In this document: positions 34,046 through 46,044 of the stretch, piece by piece
Position numbering within the stretch: position 1 is the first letter of the stretch
Layout of the letters: every line of letters begins with the position of its first letter
Assembly: GCA_963556145.1 (NCBI GenBank)
Contig: OY744471.1
Location: 4,705,590-4,769,589, forward strand
DNA: 64,000 nucleotides
Reading direction: 5' to 3'
Source: Hygrocybe punicea
Taxonomy: Eukaryota > Basidiomycota > Agaricomycetes > Agaricales > Hygrophoraceae
Notes under the pieces: generated by a model
The model's input: the letters and a program-made list of their open reading frames with translations, nothing else
Told to the model about the DNA's origin: nothing
Databases searched by the model: none
Program-made: the position numbers and the translations under genes

Positions 34046-35262
34046 ATGTCCAAGCAAAAGAACCAAAAACCGAGAACCACTAGCAGGTCGCAGGGACGAC
34101 CAACGCCTACTCGGACATCGAGGCCCCACTTCCCTCCGGAGCTTTGTGATAGGGTGATGGACCATCTGTATCACAATCAGGCGACGCTGAAAGCATGTTC
34201 CCTCATCTCCAAATCATGGCTTCCTTCCAGCCGCTACCACTTATCCCTAGCCGTTTACTTACGTGACTGGAACTGTGGGTTCGCTCTTTCAATCTTGGAC
34301 AGCCCTCTGTGCACTATCAAACCATCTGTGCATGCCCTGAAGATTGACTGTCGTTCACCGGTTGATTGGGTGAATGAAGAACTGCTCCCGTGTCTTAGTC
34401 ACCTCCACAGCGTCAAGAGCCTGAGCCTGAGCCTGTTCCAAAAATTTTCAGAAGCCTCAAAGATCAATATTTGGGATTTCTCGAAGGCTTTGCCGAACTT
34501 GGAGCACCTGGCGATAGACGAGAGATTCGGAAGCGTAAGGTTGGACTCGGGCACCATTATCGATCTTGTAAATTGCTACACCGTGGAGCGATTGTCATTA
34601 CCCGCTACTGAAGGCTCCTGCACTCGAGAACTCAATCCAGGACTCTGCTCCAGTCTACGCATGCTAAAACTATCGGCGTCGTGGGATAACTATTTTCCGG
34701 AGTCTTGTCATTTCCCCAGGGTTGATACCCTCGAGCTTAATGGGGATGGGAGTAGTGGCACTAAGTTGTTAAGAAAAGTTGCGGGAAGCCTCATCCATTT
34801 GACTGTTATCGAATATAATCGATACTATGGTTTGTAATTCTATCTGATCTTACATTTTCATACTTACTGAATTTTGTGACGACAGGAGTGCCGGTGGGAG
34901 GGCTTGAATCAATTCCCAATCTCCAAACCATTGATTTAGGATATGTCAACCTTATGTATCAAAAATCTCTCCGTCCATCACATCCACGTGTGTAGAGGAG
35001 ATTACCTTGCGTTTCTGGCTGACGGACTGGAAAGTTGCTGTGCCGATTTATGTTGAAAACCATAAAAAGCAGGCATTGCGCAACTTGTTAGGGTTGGATG
35101 ATGCACTTGTGAGTGCCCGATTTCCTTGCCTACAAGGGGTTAAGCTTTGGTGTCAATGGTCATGGCACTACGGAGGGTGTGCGCTTGTTCATGCAAGAAG
35201 CATTACCAAAATGCCATGAATGTGGCCTGCTTCAGATATTTGCCAAAGAATGTGTGTGACAG
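34046..35262 (+). pseudogene. F-box protein with leucine-rich-repeat-like region, frameshifted
   Basis: Exon 1 (34046-34829) begins MSKQKNQKPRTT and has a clear F-box at residues 29-66 (FPPELCDRVMDHLYHNQATL, then LISKSWLPSSRYHL). This is the Skp1-binding module of SCF ubiquitin ligases. Leu-rich segments of degenerate repeat type follow (LHSVKSLSLSLF, LPNLEHLAID, LRMLKLSA). Intron 34830-34885 is in phase and leads to GLESIPNLQTIDLGYV. The frame then breaks near 34990 (continuing as EEITLRFW in another phase) and again near 35180, before the typical end QEALPKCHECGLLQIFAKECV at 35262. Two frameshifts suggest a pseudogene, or sequencing errors if the assembly is raw. Target substrates unknown. 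Confidence 0.7.
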
Positions 35263-35530
35263 CCTGTAGACACCATAGGCAAATCTTTGTGCTTCAGATC
35301 ATTGGACTGTTTATTTCTTGAATATATTGCATTGTGTCGTCCAAAAATTGCTGACTTTCGACTCGTACGAGTCCGCAACCGGCTTCGTTTTCACAAATCC
35401 TATAATGATTATACAGGACGCTCTCGAACAGACGATATCGAAATAAGCCAATTGGACTCGTCCACGCCCGCTGTCAAAGTAAGAAAGGATGCATGATGAA
35501 TTATGAGAGAGACAACAGGCTATGGTACAA
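35263..35530 (+). other. 3' region of the F-box gene
   Basis: A 69-codon frame at 35287-35496 shows no motif and most likely lies in untranslated sequence. Confidence 0.35.
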
Positions 35531-35534
35531 GATA

Positions 35535-36290
35535 AGATTCAAGATAAGAGAAACGGCATTTCAAGAAGAAGAGTAGGCTAATCACGAATCCAGTGTCAGC
35601 AGAGTTGACACCCCAAACCACGCCATCGGTACCCGCACCAATATCGCTAAGGCCGCCAGGGATCTGGACCCAGGCATTGCCATCATCACCCGTGTACGTG
35701 TAGATGCTGCTTCCTTTGTTGACCCCCCACACATTGGTTTCCACCCCAGCAGAGATTGCAACGAGTTTGCCGGGAAACATTGACCCAGTGGGTGCTATCC
35801 CAGGTATAACGAAAGATGTCGTCGGCAGCGTTGACGCCCCAAACCGTGCCATCGGCACCGGCACCAATATCGGTTGCTATCATCGCCCGTGTAACGATAG
35901 AAGTTACCAGCAGAGTTGACTCCCCAGACATTGGTTGCCGATCCGGCAGAGATTCGGGTGAGAGCACCAGGAATTTGGTTCCAGTGTCTGGAATTCCAGG
36001 TATAGCGATAGATGTTGCCGGCCGAGTTGACGTCCGTGCCATCAGGGGCCGCGCCAATATCTGTAAGGGCACCAGGGATCTGGACCCAGGGGTTGCTGTC
36101 ATTGCCCGTGTAACGATAGATGTTACCAGCAGTGTTGATCCGACATTGGTGACCGATCCAGCAGAGATGCGTTTGAGAGCACCGGAGATTAGTGTCCATC
36201 CAGTCATTGCGATAAAGCAAAGGTCTCAGTGCCGTAAGACGAGCAACAATCATCACTACGATGTACCCGATAAAGCAGAGGCTAGATAGA
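35535..36290 (-). pseudogene. Tectonin-type beta-propeller lectin, frameshifted
   Basis: At least five tectonin repeats read on the minus strand, but in three different phases. Examples are NIYRYTGNDSNPWVQIPGAL, ISAGSATNVWGVNSAG, DIGAGADGTVWGVNAADDIF, ISAGVETNVWGVNKGSSIYT and DIGAGTDGVVWGVNSAD. The repeat core is W-x-QIPG-x-L-x-x-I-x-AG...WGVN. Fungal tectonins are six-bladed lectins that bind methylated glycans on bacterial or nematode surfaces and are thought to be defensive. Here at least two phase changes (about 36120 and 35870) break the chain. The first repeat begins near 36207 (MTGWTLISGALKRISAG). The left end runs into an unrelated hydrophobic tail. Probably a dead paralogue. Confidence 0.7.
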
Positions 36291-37590
36291 TGTGAGCGCA
36301 GGATATTCATGCATAGAATTCTGTACATAACTTGAGCGCTGTAAAGGGGAGGGGTGAGGGGGAAGTCTCTGCACATGGTGTTCATACATAGTGCGAGTGG
36401 GGTTCTGATGAGGTATTGACGCAAAGAGAAGAGGTCGAACGTTCCATAAACCCATAACGGATGTCAACACAATTTGAGAGGAGAACAAAGAAAAATGAAA
36501 CGCTGGAAGCAGTAATCTACGTATATGCATAGCTCGATGTCATGAAGATGCTCCGGATACAGCTTGATAATGAGACCGCACCGCAAAGGTCTCGAAAAGA
36601 TTCTTGAGGACCAAGGGTCGATAATACTACTTGACATCAGTAGACGGGTTTCTTGTCGAGACGAAAACCCACCTCAGATTTCTGAGTCACCGCGCGAGGG
36701 TCTCGAAATGTTTCTTGAGGACCGGGGGGTCGACAACACTACAGGCACCACTTCTCGGCATCAATAAGTGGGTGTCGAATACTGGAATCAATCTATTGTT
36801 AATCAATAATTTACAGCATCCTGACTGCGGGAAATGCGGATTCAATGCACCACGAATCCACTTTGTCGGACCCGCAAAGAAGGCGGATCGAACCATGAGC
36901 TGTCTCCGTCGTGCCTGTTCAGGAACTCAAGGTACGCAAGGACAATGGGTTCAAGCAGGGTCACCAAAAAAGAATGGATAGCAAAGAAAAATGATATTGA
37001 CGTACGTGCTCCAATGGACCATGTCCAGCGACCTGTTGAACAATATGAAAGCACACTGGCACGAGGCATTGAGCTAGGCGAAGCAGTGTACCTCGGCTTC
37101 AGCATGCATTACGGGAACTTGAACGCAATAGACTTGGCGTGCCCAAGGCGACAAAAGCAAACGGTGTCATGGGATTGCAGCGAATCGCTGCACGCATCGG
37201 AACAAACAGGTTGTACTGCCACGGGAATCTACCTGCGTACGACGTTCCTGAAGAGAGAGAGAAAACACCTGCCAGGGGTGTCAGACGTTCGCGGAAACCT
37301 GTCAGGAAACAGATCAGCGTGCACATGACAAGAACCACAAACATAACTCTTCTGTCACCGCGTGCGAGGAGACGGCGTCCTCGAAATGGCGTTCTCCAGC
37401 TTCATGGTTGAACGACAAAGGGTTGACACTGTCATCGAGACCTTGGTCCTTGAGACGAGAGCGTCTGCGTAGACATTTCGGATGACAGCGCGAATGCAAA
37501 GAGGAACCTACCATGTCCGAGTCCGAGTCTGGGACGAAGGGTTTTTCTTCATTGGGACAGGGTTCACAAGATTTACTCTAATTTCCCCTC
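36291..37590. other. Spacer with a duplicated ~135-bp unit; no supported gene
   Basis: 36575-36660 and 36690-36780 share GGTCTCGAAA.GATTCTTGAGG and GGGTCGA.AA.ACTAC-type blocks, and a related piece recurs in reverse near 37430-37450. A 164-codon plus-strand frame at 36834-37328 has no recognisable motif and an unusual mix of Cys and Arg; I do not support it as a gene. Confidence 0.4.
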
Positions 37591-37593
37591 GCT

Positions 37594-37902
37594 ATGCCAT
37601 TTTTCGAGAATGCCCACAGTTCCGACCTTCGCCATTCCAATCTCACCGACGTCCAAAACCAATATAACTATCAGACAAACATCTATTTGACCGAAGAACG
37701 GGTGCTTGCAGCTCTACAACCTGCAGCGCGTGCAGGATATGATGTTCCCATGTGCATGGAGGGAACCCGCGGTGTGTGCTCAGGGAGATTGATGCATGGT
37801 TGGATGACTCCGGTGCTCATCTATGTTGTGTGTGTCTTATTCTTGTCTTATCTAGGGACCACCCCAAACATTTCGTGGATCAGCGGAGGCAGTGCATGCT
37901 AG
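37594..37902 (+). pseudogene. N-terminal fragment of a NACHT/NLR-like protein
   Basis: The frame begins MPFFENAHSSDLRHSNLTDV and reaches LAALQPAARAGYDVPMCMEG, then, after a one-base phase change, LREIDAWLDDSGAH. An intron-like gap is followed by TPNISWISGG. Mushroom NACHT (STAND/NLR) proteins share this order: an ...AH...L..S...V head, ...L.P....Y..P.C..GTR..., L..I..WLDD, and then ..LWISG.PGAGKS, the P-loop. Here the chain ends at SGG, directly before the P-loop lysine, and the methyltransferase stop lies 9 bp away. Such proteins act in fungal non-self recognition; this remnant lacks its NTPase. Confidence 0.5.
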
Positions 37903-37910
37903 ACAATAGA

Positions 37911-39102
37911 CTACACCCTCCTCGCCAGTATCATCGCCATCGGCCAATCCACCTCTATTTCATCCTCGTCCCCAACCATCCCTCCCTCCATCTCCACGCC
38001 GTTCTTCAAGGTCCGGCAGAACCGTGCAGCGATATCACCCTCCGGCCGCTCACGGTCCTGCGGGAAGCGTTCGTGATATGCGAACAGAGAGCTCCACGTG
38101 CGGAAGTACGCCAGCAGGTTGGTCCATGTCATCTTCTTGTGAAGGATCACCGGATTCGGGGAGGGGAGGGACGGGTGGTACTCGCCTGTGTTTGTCAGGG
38201 AGAGTTGAATTGTATTAAGGGGGGGGGGACGCCTACCAGTGAAGAAAACCCGCTTGCAGTCCCCGAACTTCCCAAGCACAACGTGTGTCGGCTCGGGTAC
38301 CTTCAGGAGGTGATTATCGAGGATCGAACGACCTGGTTGCTGCCAATATGGCCCCAGTGAGGTGATGAGGTCAGTGCCTTGTGAATATTCAGTTATGAGG
38401 GGGGATAGGGAAGGGTGGCGAGCAAGTCGGAACTCTGAATAGCCCTTGGGTGAGCCACGATTGAGAAAAGTTGACAGAGAGAGAGAGAGAGAGAGAGCGT
38501 ACCCAGAAGGCGGCACTTGCGCCTTTTCTCATGACTCGCGCACATTCGGGCCACACCTTCATCCAATCAAACCAATGTCCCGCCTGAGCTGTCACGGTAT
38601 AAGATCAGACGATTGTCAAGCCTGGTTCTCTCACACCCGTATGATTCAATAAGCGAATAAATGTGAATGTGTGCTGACCTGATACTATCAAATCGACTGA
38701 ACCGTCTTGAAGGAATTGCATGTCTTCCGATGCGGACTGGACAAACTGGTACGTCTTCGCTGCCCCAGGCCCCAGGCTATCGTTCATCTGTTGCCGTGCG
38801 CGATCAAGCATCCTCGAGCTGGGGTCGACCCCGACCACATGCTTGAACCGGGCTAAATCGACGGTTGCCTGGCCTAATCATTTTTTTTACGGTAGAAATT
38901 TTATTGCTACTTAAAACTAAGTTTCATGATGGTGGGCAAAGCACACACCTGTCCCGCATCCCAGATCCACGGCGGTATCCCACTTTGCATCTGAGGAAGA
39001 AGCATGGTATTGAAACACAAAGTCGAATAGCTGACGAGGGTAAGTGGGTCTGAAGGAGGCGTAGGTGGAGACGTCGTAACTCATCCTGGCAAATGCGGCC
39101 AT
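37911..39102 (-). CDS. SAM-dependent methyltransferase (trans-aconitate methyltransferase-like)
   Basis: Five exons on the minus strand: 39102-38949, 38873-38679, 38588-38504, 38444-38237 and 38185-37911. All junctions are GT...AG and in phase. ATG at 39102 starts MAAFARMSYDVSTYASFRPTYP; the motif I loop DLGCGTG ends exon 1. VVGVDPSSRMLDRARQQM (motif II, Asp binding the SAM ribose) and SASEDMQFLQDGSVDLIVS (motifs III-IV) lie in exon 2. GHWFDWMKVWPECARVMRKGA follows. Length is about 305 residues. The class I Rossmann methyltransferase fold is clear. The AHWF/GHWFD...RVL motif resembles yeast Tmt1 and related crg1-type enzymes acting on small acids or drugs, but the substrate cannot be read from the sequence. 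No defect seen. Confidence 0.85.
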
Positions 39103-39198
39103 ATTCAAGGTAGCTTTCAAGTTCGGGCAACTCTGTTGTATACGTAACAGTGAGGGATAAATAATATTAGGATGGTGTTCTACGTAAAGTACACTCCC

Positions 39199-40321
39199 TC
39201 AGTCAGCGGCAAGCTCAAGTTTAATCTTGGCGATGGCCTGAGCGGGGTTGAGGCCCTTTGGACAAGTACGCGAACCTGTGCGTGGGAGTGAGAAGGGTGA
39301 CGGGAATGTAAGCGCAAAGAACTCACAGTTGAAAATGGTATGACAACGGTACAGGCTGAATTCATTCTGAAGCTTCTCCTTTCTTTCGGCAGTGTGTGAG
39401 TCCTAATCGTGTCACATTTCAGCAAATGAGAAGAGAGAAAAACTGTCAGACTGATACTAACTCTCGAATCTGCCATCCACCTGTATGCTTGCATGAGTGT
39501 AGCGGGCCCCAGATACTCGTCCTGATTCCACCAATAGGAGGGACACGAAGTCGAACAACAGGCGCAGAGGATGCATTCATATAGTCCATCGAGTCGTTTG
39601 CGTTCTTCTTGTGATTGGATGAATTCACCCTTCTCTGGCGGGTTTTCGTTCTGCAAATAGGGTTGGATGGACTTGTATTGCTTGTAGAAGAGTGTTAGAT
39701 CTGGGACGAGGTCTTTCACGATGTACACTGCGAAGGGAACGTTTGGTGACGGTTATTATGAGTAGGGAGGAAGCTGGACATACTGTGTGGGAGAGGATAA
39801 ATCTTGGTATCTTTGCTCTGGTTGCGGTCGATACGGCAGAGACATGCGAGGGTGTTTTGCCCATCAATATTCATGGCACAGGAGCCGCAAATCCCCTCCC
39901 TGCAGGAACGGCGGAACGTCAATGTGGGATCTATCTCGTTTTTGATTTTTATCAGTGCATCAAGGATCTGAAAGGTGACGTGTGAGACCTGTCGGAAAGG
40001 AATCGTATACTACCAAAAACAAGGCCCACCATAGGACCTGTTTGGTTCAAATCGATGGTGTAGGACTGCAAGGCAGGTTTCTTCGCTGGTTCATCAGGGT
40101 TCTACGGGCAGCGACGTTAGTTCCCAGAATGCGCGAAAGAAATCAGAAATCAGAACGAGAAAACGTACCCAGCGATAGATCTTGAACTCCTTTTGATGAA
40201 CTGGCTTCTCCGTGGGCACAGCCTGGCATCTCGTCGCCGACGACGCGAATGTGCGCGCGGAAACCGTGCCAAGCAACAACTGTGCACGGGCTAACGACGA
40301 CTTGGCCACCAGAGACTGCAT
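39199..40321 (-). CDS. SDHB: Succinate dehydrogenase iron-sulphur subunit, mitochondrial
   Basis: Six in-phase exons: 40321-40169, 40101-40030, 39967-39784, 39727-39462, 39402-39327 and 39275-39199, giving about 275 residues, normal for SDHB. The N-terminus is a mitochondrial targeting peptide (basic, Ser/Ala-rich, with RTFASSATR). The [2Fe-2S] site is CREGICGSC with a downstream C (TLACLC). The [4Fe-4S] and [3Fe-4S] sites are [12 protein letters not shown] and CHTIFNCSRTCP, the His before TIFNC being the conserved quinone-site residue. The protein passes electrons from the flavoprotein to ubiquinone in complex II of the inner mitochondrial membrane, linking the TCA cycle and respiration. No defect is visible. 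It is a single-copy housekeeping gene and a good anchor for comparing this region between species. Confidence 0.95.
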
Positions 40322-40910
40322 TGCCAGGCTCGTTAGAATTCGGGCTCGATACTGATGTGTGTTGCGATACGAGACTGATACTGACTAAGCGATGACTAAG
40401 CAACTCAGGTGGTGATGTCTTGTTTTCATTGTTTTGCTGCAATGCCCAACTAAATAAATATCAGAAAAATTGTCAGATGGTGTTGGCATGTTACACTACA
40501 AATTACACTGCAATTTCAAGGCTTGTTAGGCAGAAATAGAGTCAATATTAATAGATTCATTTAAATCTCCACTTTCTTTGGCACTAGAGCCTTGTGAAAT
40601 GTTATTCGACTTATTCCTCAACCAAGTGTTGTAAAATGTCTGATTTTAAGTAAGTATACAACAAGTTTTCAGCACTTTATTTAATGAAGAAAACTGAAGT
40701 TTCTGAGAAAAATGCCACACCAAAACATACTCTTTTAACTTACCCATCCCAAAATTAACCATTTATGACTCTTCTTTACCTTCCAGTTGTGCTGCTGTAT
40801 TCTAACTTCTGTGTTGTGCCTTGCCAGCACTGTGAATTACTTCAAGCAGAATACTAAGTTTTGGAATTTGATTTTTCTTGTGCAGAGATGTAGTCCAATC
40901 TCTTTGAAGT
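40322..40910. other. SDHB 5' flank grading into AT-rich repeat DNA
   Basis: The first ~120 bp upstream of SDHB is presumably its promoter and 5' leader; no TATA box is apparent. From about 40440 the composition becomes AT-rich with no coding frame. Confidence 0.4.
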
Positions 40911-40918
40911 AGTATAGG

Positions 40919-41659
40919 TAGACTGTCCACAGGCCAGTCCAGGCTGGCCCTCAGCTGATTTTGCTGGCCCTGACCCTGGCCCTTGAGGTCTGGTCCACCT
41001 TCAGCTGGCCCTGGCCCAGCTGGGTCATAAGGGCCAGGTCAGGGTCAGCCCTGGCCCCCTATCTCAAAAGTTTGTCCATACATGCCCAACAATCTGTCCA
41101 TACATGCTCTCCATTAACAGTATTTTAATCTACACAGTCATTATTAAAGTCAAATCTCCAATATATTTCTTCATAATCTCTCTTTCTGTACCAAGCCTTT
41201 TATCTGTATATCCAGCTTGTAGCTTTTGCAGTCCACTAAATTTGAATTTCTTCATTTTGAATTATCAAGGATCATCAGTGCATGTGCTCAGCTATACAGG
41301 TTCAAGTTGTAGGTATAGCTAGATAGTCATGAGCCATTTTTGGTAGCTTCTTATACAATGGAGTTGTGAACCTGTGGGGATCCCAAAGGCTAAAAGGATC
41401 TCCAACTATGGGAACTAACTATATAAGCTTGGTGTTTTGGGAAATGCTAAAGCATGCATGGTTAGAGTAAGCTAAACCACATACTTGTACCCCTGACATC
41501 TGAGAGGGCCAGGCCAGGGCCAGCCATTTACTGACTTGGCCCTTGGCCCTTGAAGGCAGGGCAGGGCCAGCTAATCACTGGCCCAGCCCTGGCTCTAAAG
41601 GGCCAGGCCAGGGTTGAACCTAGGGCCAGAGGGTCATGGCCCTGCCCATGGACAGTCTA
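40919..41659. mobile_element. hAT-like MITE rich in GGCC (741 bp)
   Basis: Ends TAGACTGTCCACAGG and CCCATGGACAGTCTA; identical 8-bp duplications AGTATAGG at 40911-40918 and 41660-41667. Subterminal arrays of GGCCAGG/CTGGCC cover about 140 bp on each side (40930-41070 and 41505-41650). The middle is AT-rich and non-coding. The 8-bp duplication and TAG...CTA ends fit hAT, but the family is distinct from the GGTTCGG-rich hATs. Confidence 0.88.
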
Positions 41660-41667
41660 AGTATAGG

Positions 41668-42546
41668 ACCTAGAGAAAACATTAAATATTTTTAAAATAT
41701 GAAATATGAAGCTGCCCCTATGTCAAAGTCAATATACTACAGCTTGCTCATCAGCTTTTACAATGTGGCATGTTGCTACATAGATGCCAAGCAACCTCAC
41801 CATTTGCTTGCCAAATTACAAGGAACTTGAAAAGCAATCCTGCCTGTTCACAATCTGGAGGAGCAGGCACTGTTCTGTCAGCTGATGTTCACCAATCTCA
41901 CCTTCAACTCCACTGCCCAGCCAAACTGGAGTGAAGCAGTATGGGTATGGAATCATCATGCAGCTATGAATCAGCATATGTCATATAAGGTGTGTCTGCA
42001 TTTCTGCATTCATAATCTCATTTTATGATACTAACACTGCCTATCAGCTGACAGAACAACTCAACACCTACTATGGAGAGTGGAAGACAAGCATTAATAT
42101 TTGACAATCCCTCTCAATGTCCTCAGATGCTCATAATCCACTCTGTTCCTGTCCACTTCTAGTCTGATATCATCAATTCTGTCTGATTCTGGTCCTCTCT
42201 AACAATTCTGGTCTGGATTCCAACTCCAGAATCATTCCTACTCATGATGCGATGTTCCTAATGACCCAGAATTAGTGTGTTTCTATTTGTATGTCATATA
42301 TCTTCATTTCCCATTCCCTAGTACATAGCACCCACCTCCTATCCTCCTCTCCACTCGTCACCTATCACTTACAGCCTTTGCTTGTAGCACATAGTTACTA
42401 CAGCACAGGATTCCACCAGTTGTCTAAAAGTTGTACATTTACACTATATAACAGGTTATCATCCTGCCTCACAAGTTATCATCACACTTCAGCTCTATTT
42501 CTTTCATATTGTCTATATCTCTCTTTGACCTACTCCCTACACTTCC
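41668..42546 (+). repeat. Transposon debris: coding relic plus dispersed repeat
   Basis: About 41815-42105 reads, across a GTGTGT...CAG intron, as a degraded piece of a mobile-element protein (LFCQLMFTNLTFNSTAQPNW, EAVWVWNHHAAMN, LTEQLNTYYGEWKT). 42395-42546 matches 60695-60868 (GTTACTACAGCACAGGATTCCACCAG-like start), the family into which the three-gene transposon inserted; the match resumes at 49029. Confidence 0.55.
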
Positions 42547-42813
42547 CCTCAGTCCCAGTGAAAAGTTGCAATTTTAAAAAAGATTTAAATAATATATTTC
42601 CTTTTATATCAATTTGTAACTAGTTAGATATGGCAATGATCACTCGGCGTTCCATTTCCTCAGTCATAAAAGACACTTGCTTGACTTTCACTCGGCTTCT
42701 TCACGTCCTCACCGTCTCACTCATTTTGAGCTCGACTAAGGTTTGCTCATATTCAAAATTTACTTACTGATTTCACACTCGAAATTTACTGATTTCTTTG
42801 ACAGCCACCTGCA

Positions 42814-45800
42814 ATGTGCCCCGAACGCCAATACTTCTGCGACTGTGCTCGTTACTGCCGGACTCTACAGCAGGTTTCCAAACGAACTTATTTTGCCCAT
42901 GCACCCTACCGCCAACAACAGCTTCACACCGCGCTCGACGACTATCTACGCCAGCATAATATTGATCCGGGACCTACACAAAGGGATGTAGAGGATGACA
43001 ACGTACTAGATCCTGATGAGGAGATGTCAGATGGGGCCGAGGCCAATGAAGACCAAGCACACCAACAGAACCCTGTCCAGCCGGTTGAGATATATGATGA
43101 TCTTGAGGACCTTTATGCTGACAACAATCGTGTGCCAAATGCACGGTTTGAGCAACCTCCCGATGTACGGTTTGAGCAACCTCCTGCTAATGATGAACCA
43201 GATGAAGATTTGGTGAGCATACTTCACATTAGGCATCCCCACTCACTCGGCACTCACTCCACCCCAGGATGGTCCTCCAGACGATGCAATTGACCCCAGA
43301 AGTCTTGCTGATGTCCACTGGGATGATACATTGGCCAGACCTGTTCTCCCAGAGCCAGAGCCAGATCCAGAGCCCAACCCCAACCCCGACCCTGAGCCAG
43401 TTCCTGAACTCGATCTAATTGGAACGTTGGACGACCTTAACATTTGCCTCAATTTCATCAATCGCATTCATTCCGCCACACTCGACAATGGCACCCTCGA
43501 TCCTGACACCACCGAACGGCTCCGTTTCCCTCCACATGGCCCACCTGACGTTGACGATCCTGACTTCATCCTCGCCTTGAAAATTTTCCTGGCAACCACC
43601 AAAGCATCTGAGGATGCCTATACTGACGTTGGTGCTGCAATTTCCGAGCGATTCCCACATTGTGACTTCCGTTCCCTCGACCGTCTCAAACGAAAGATCC
43701 GCGAGGTGACGGGTATATCCCCACTTTTCCACGACATGTGCGACAACTCTTGTGTCGGCTTTACAGGACCTTTTGCTGACCTTACCCATTGCCCAACCTG
43801 CGGAACACTATGATACGACCCCATCCAATATGAGGCCAGTAATGGTGAGACACGAATACCTGTCAAGACATTTCTCACCATTCCTCTGGGCCCACAACTC
43901 CAAGCCATGTGGTGCAGCCCTGAGAGTGCAGAAGCTATGCGTTATCGAGACACACGCTCACGTGAACTTTTGGATGACCTTGCCGCGAAGGAAATTAGAC
44001 AATTAGATATCTACGAAGACTTTTTCTCAGGTTCCGAATATCTCAAAGCATTTTCCGAAGGTCGCATTGGCAGTCATGACACTGCTCTCCTCCTCTCCCT
44101 CGATGGCGCACAATTGTTTGAGAAGAAGAAATCTAGCTGTTGGATCTATGTGTGGGGTATATATGACTTGCCTCCCGATTTTCGATACAAAACAAAAGGG
44201 GTCGCACCTGGTGGATTTATCCCCGGACCCAACCCGCCCCAAAATTACGATTCATTCATGTACCCGGGCCTCCACCATCTCTCGGCCCTGCAAAAAGAAG
44301 GGTTCCGAGTTTGGGATAGTTTCGATGAGACGGAACACCTTTCCCAGCCATTCTTCGCTATTGGCGCCGCTGATGGTCCCGGCCTCACTCATTTAACTGG
44401 CCTTGTTGGTCACCAGGGTTATTATTCATGCAGAACATACTGTCCCCATCCTGGACGTCGAGCTCCTCGCGAGAATACTTACTACCCGGCTCATCTCAAG
44501 CCTCACAACTTTGTCCTACCTGGATCTGACCATGACGATTATCCCTTCAACCAAATGCCCGTTCGGCCTGACAACGAATATCTCCACAATGTGAACTATG
44601 TCACCGCCTCTCCGAACCTGTCTCAATATAAAGATCGCCGCAAAGCAACTGGGATCGTCAGACCGAGTATCCTCAGTGGTCTTCGCTCACCTCGTATGAT
44701 ACCCGTTCCAGTCTGCTATGGCCACGATCTCATGCACCTCGTCGCATTCAACAACACTGACTTGAATCTCTCTCTTTGGCGTGGAAAGATACCCTGCAAG
44801 AATCCAGACGACATAGCAACATGGGATTGGGCTGTCCTGCGTGGTGACACATGGATTGAACACGGCACCACCGTTGCCCAGGCTACACCATATCTCCCAG
44901 GCTCTTTCGATGTACCTCCTCGAAATCCTGCCGAAAAAATCTCGAGCGGCTACAAGGCATGGGAATATCTCACATACATGTTTGTTCTAGGTCCTGGATT
45001 GTTTTATGGTGTTCTTCCTGACCAATACTTCTTCCACTACTGTAAATTTGTCTCTGCCATTTGAACACTTCACCAGCGCAGAATCACACGCGATGAACTC
45101 AAGCAAGCACACCAGCTCCTGGTCGAATATGTTCGAGAATTCGAAGAACTTTATTATCAGCGAAAGCAAGAGCGCATTCATTTCTGCCGGCCTGCCCTTC
45201 ATGCCCTCCTCCATCTTGCACCCGAAGTAACTCGACTCGGACCTGGGTGTTACTACACACAGTGGATGATTGAACGAACCATCGGAAACCTTACCGAAGA
45301 AATGAAACAGCCCTCACAGCCTTACGCAAATCTGGCACAACGTGGGCTTCGTCGCGCCCAAGTGAACGCTCTCAAAGCAATGATTCCAACACTCGAACCC
45401 AAGAAGGAGAATCCCCATGGATCAATCGATCTAGGCGATGGATACGTTCTACTACGTGCAAGAGATCGAACAATGCAGACGATCCATGGGCCCGCCGCAG
45501 CTGCCATCCGTGAATATATGCATGACCAAGTTGGAGGAGACCTCGCAGATTGGGCACCTCGTGTATTCCGTTGGGCCCGACTTCGGCTTCCCACTGGCCA
45601 AATTGCAAGATCTGCATGGAAAGAGAAAAAAAAGCCTCTCGAAAAGCTGCGGATGTCTCGCAATATTCGGGTAAGTCCTATCAACTCCATTGACTGCATG
45701 GTTGTACTCATTTTTTATTGGTCAAGTTCTCAACCAATGATATTCTCCAATATGGTGAAGTGCAGTACTTCTTCCAGGCTACTGTACATAATCGTACAAA

Positions 45801-46044
45801 AACATTAGCTCTACAATCAACCTATTCTCCACTGGACCAAGAACTGCTCCGCCGAAGCTTCAACACACTCTGGATGTGTCGTTACCAAGGCGCAGAAGCA
45901 CTTCGAGTGATTGATGTGACGGATATCCACTCTGTTGTTGCGATGGTACCTCTACCTCATGACAACAATTTATTCTTTGTTGGAGAAAAGCTTGGGTTGG
46001 ATGTCGCGATGTTGGGTGGGATCGAAGAGGACCTTGACGAATAG
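42814..46044 (+). pseudogene. Tnp2-like transposase of the three-gene element, two TGA nonsense codons
   Basis: Exons 42814-43212, 43268-45670 and 45727-46044, all phase 0, about 1040 residues. The N-terminus has a Cys cluster (MCPERQYFCDCARYC). An acidic region follows, then a zinc ribbon (MCDNSCVGFTG...CPTCG). Candidate catalytic acids are in LLLSLDGAQLFEKKKSSCWI (Asp), VCYGHDLMHLVAFN (Asp) and QWMIERTIGNLTEEMK (Glu). Other landmarks are GGFIPGPNPP, LHHLSALQKEG and RNPAEKISSGYKAWEYL. Two TGA codons (43811-43813, 45062-45064) interrupt a frame that otherwise runs on in the same phase; Arg is expected at both, so CGA to TGA is likely. I recall this protein type as very common in mushroom genomes and often labelled Tnp2-family transposase. 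Confidence 0.82.

Noticed and set aside
36834..37328. 164-codon plus-strand frame
   Set aside because: No recognisable domain, odd composition, and no supporting splice or UTR signals.
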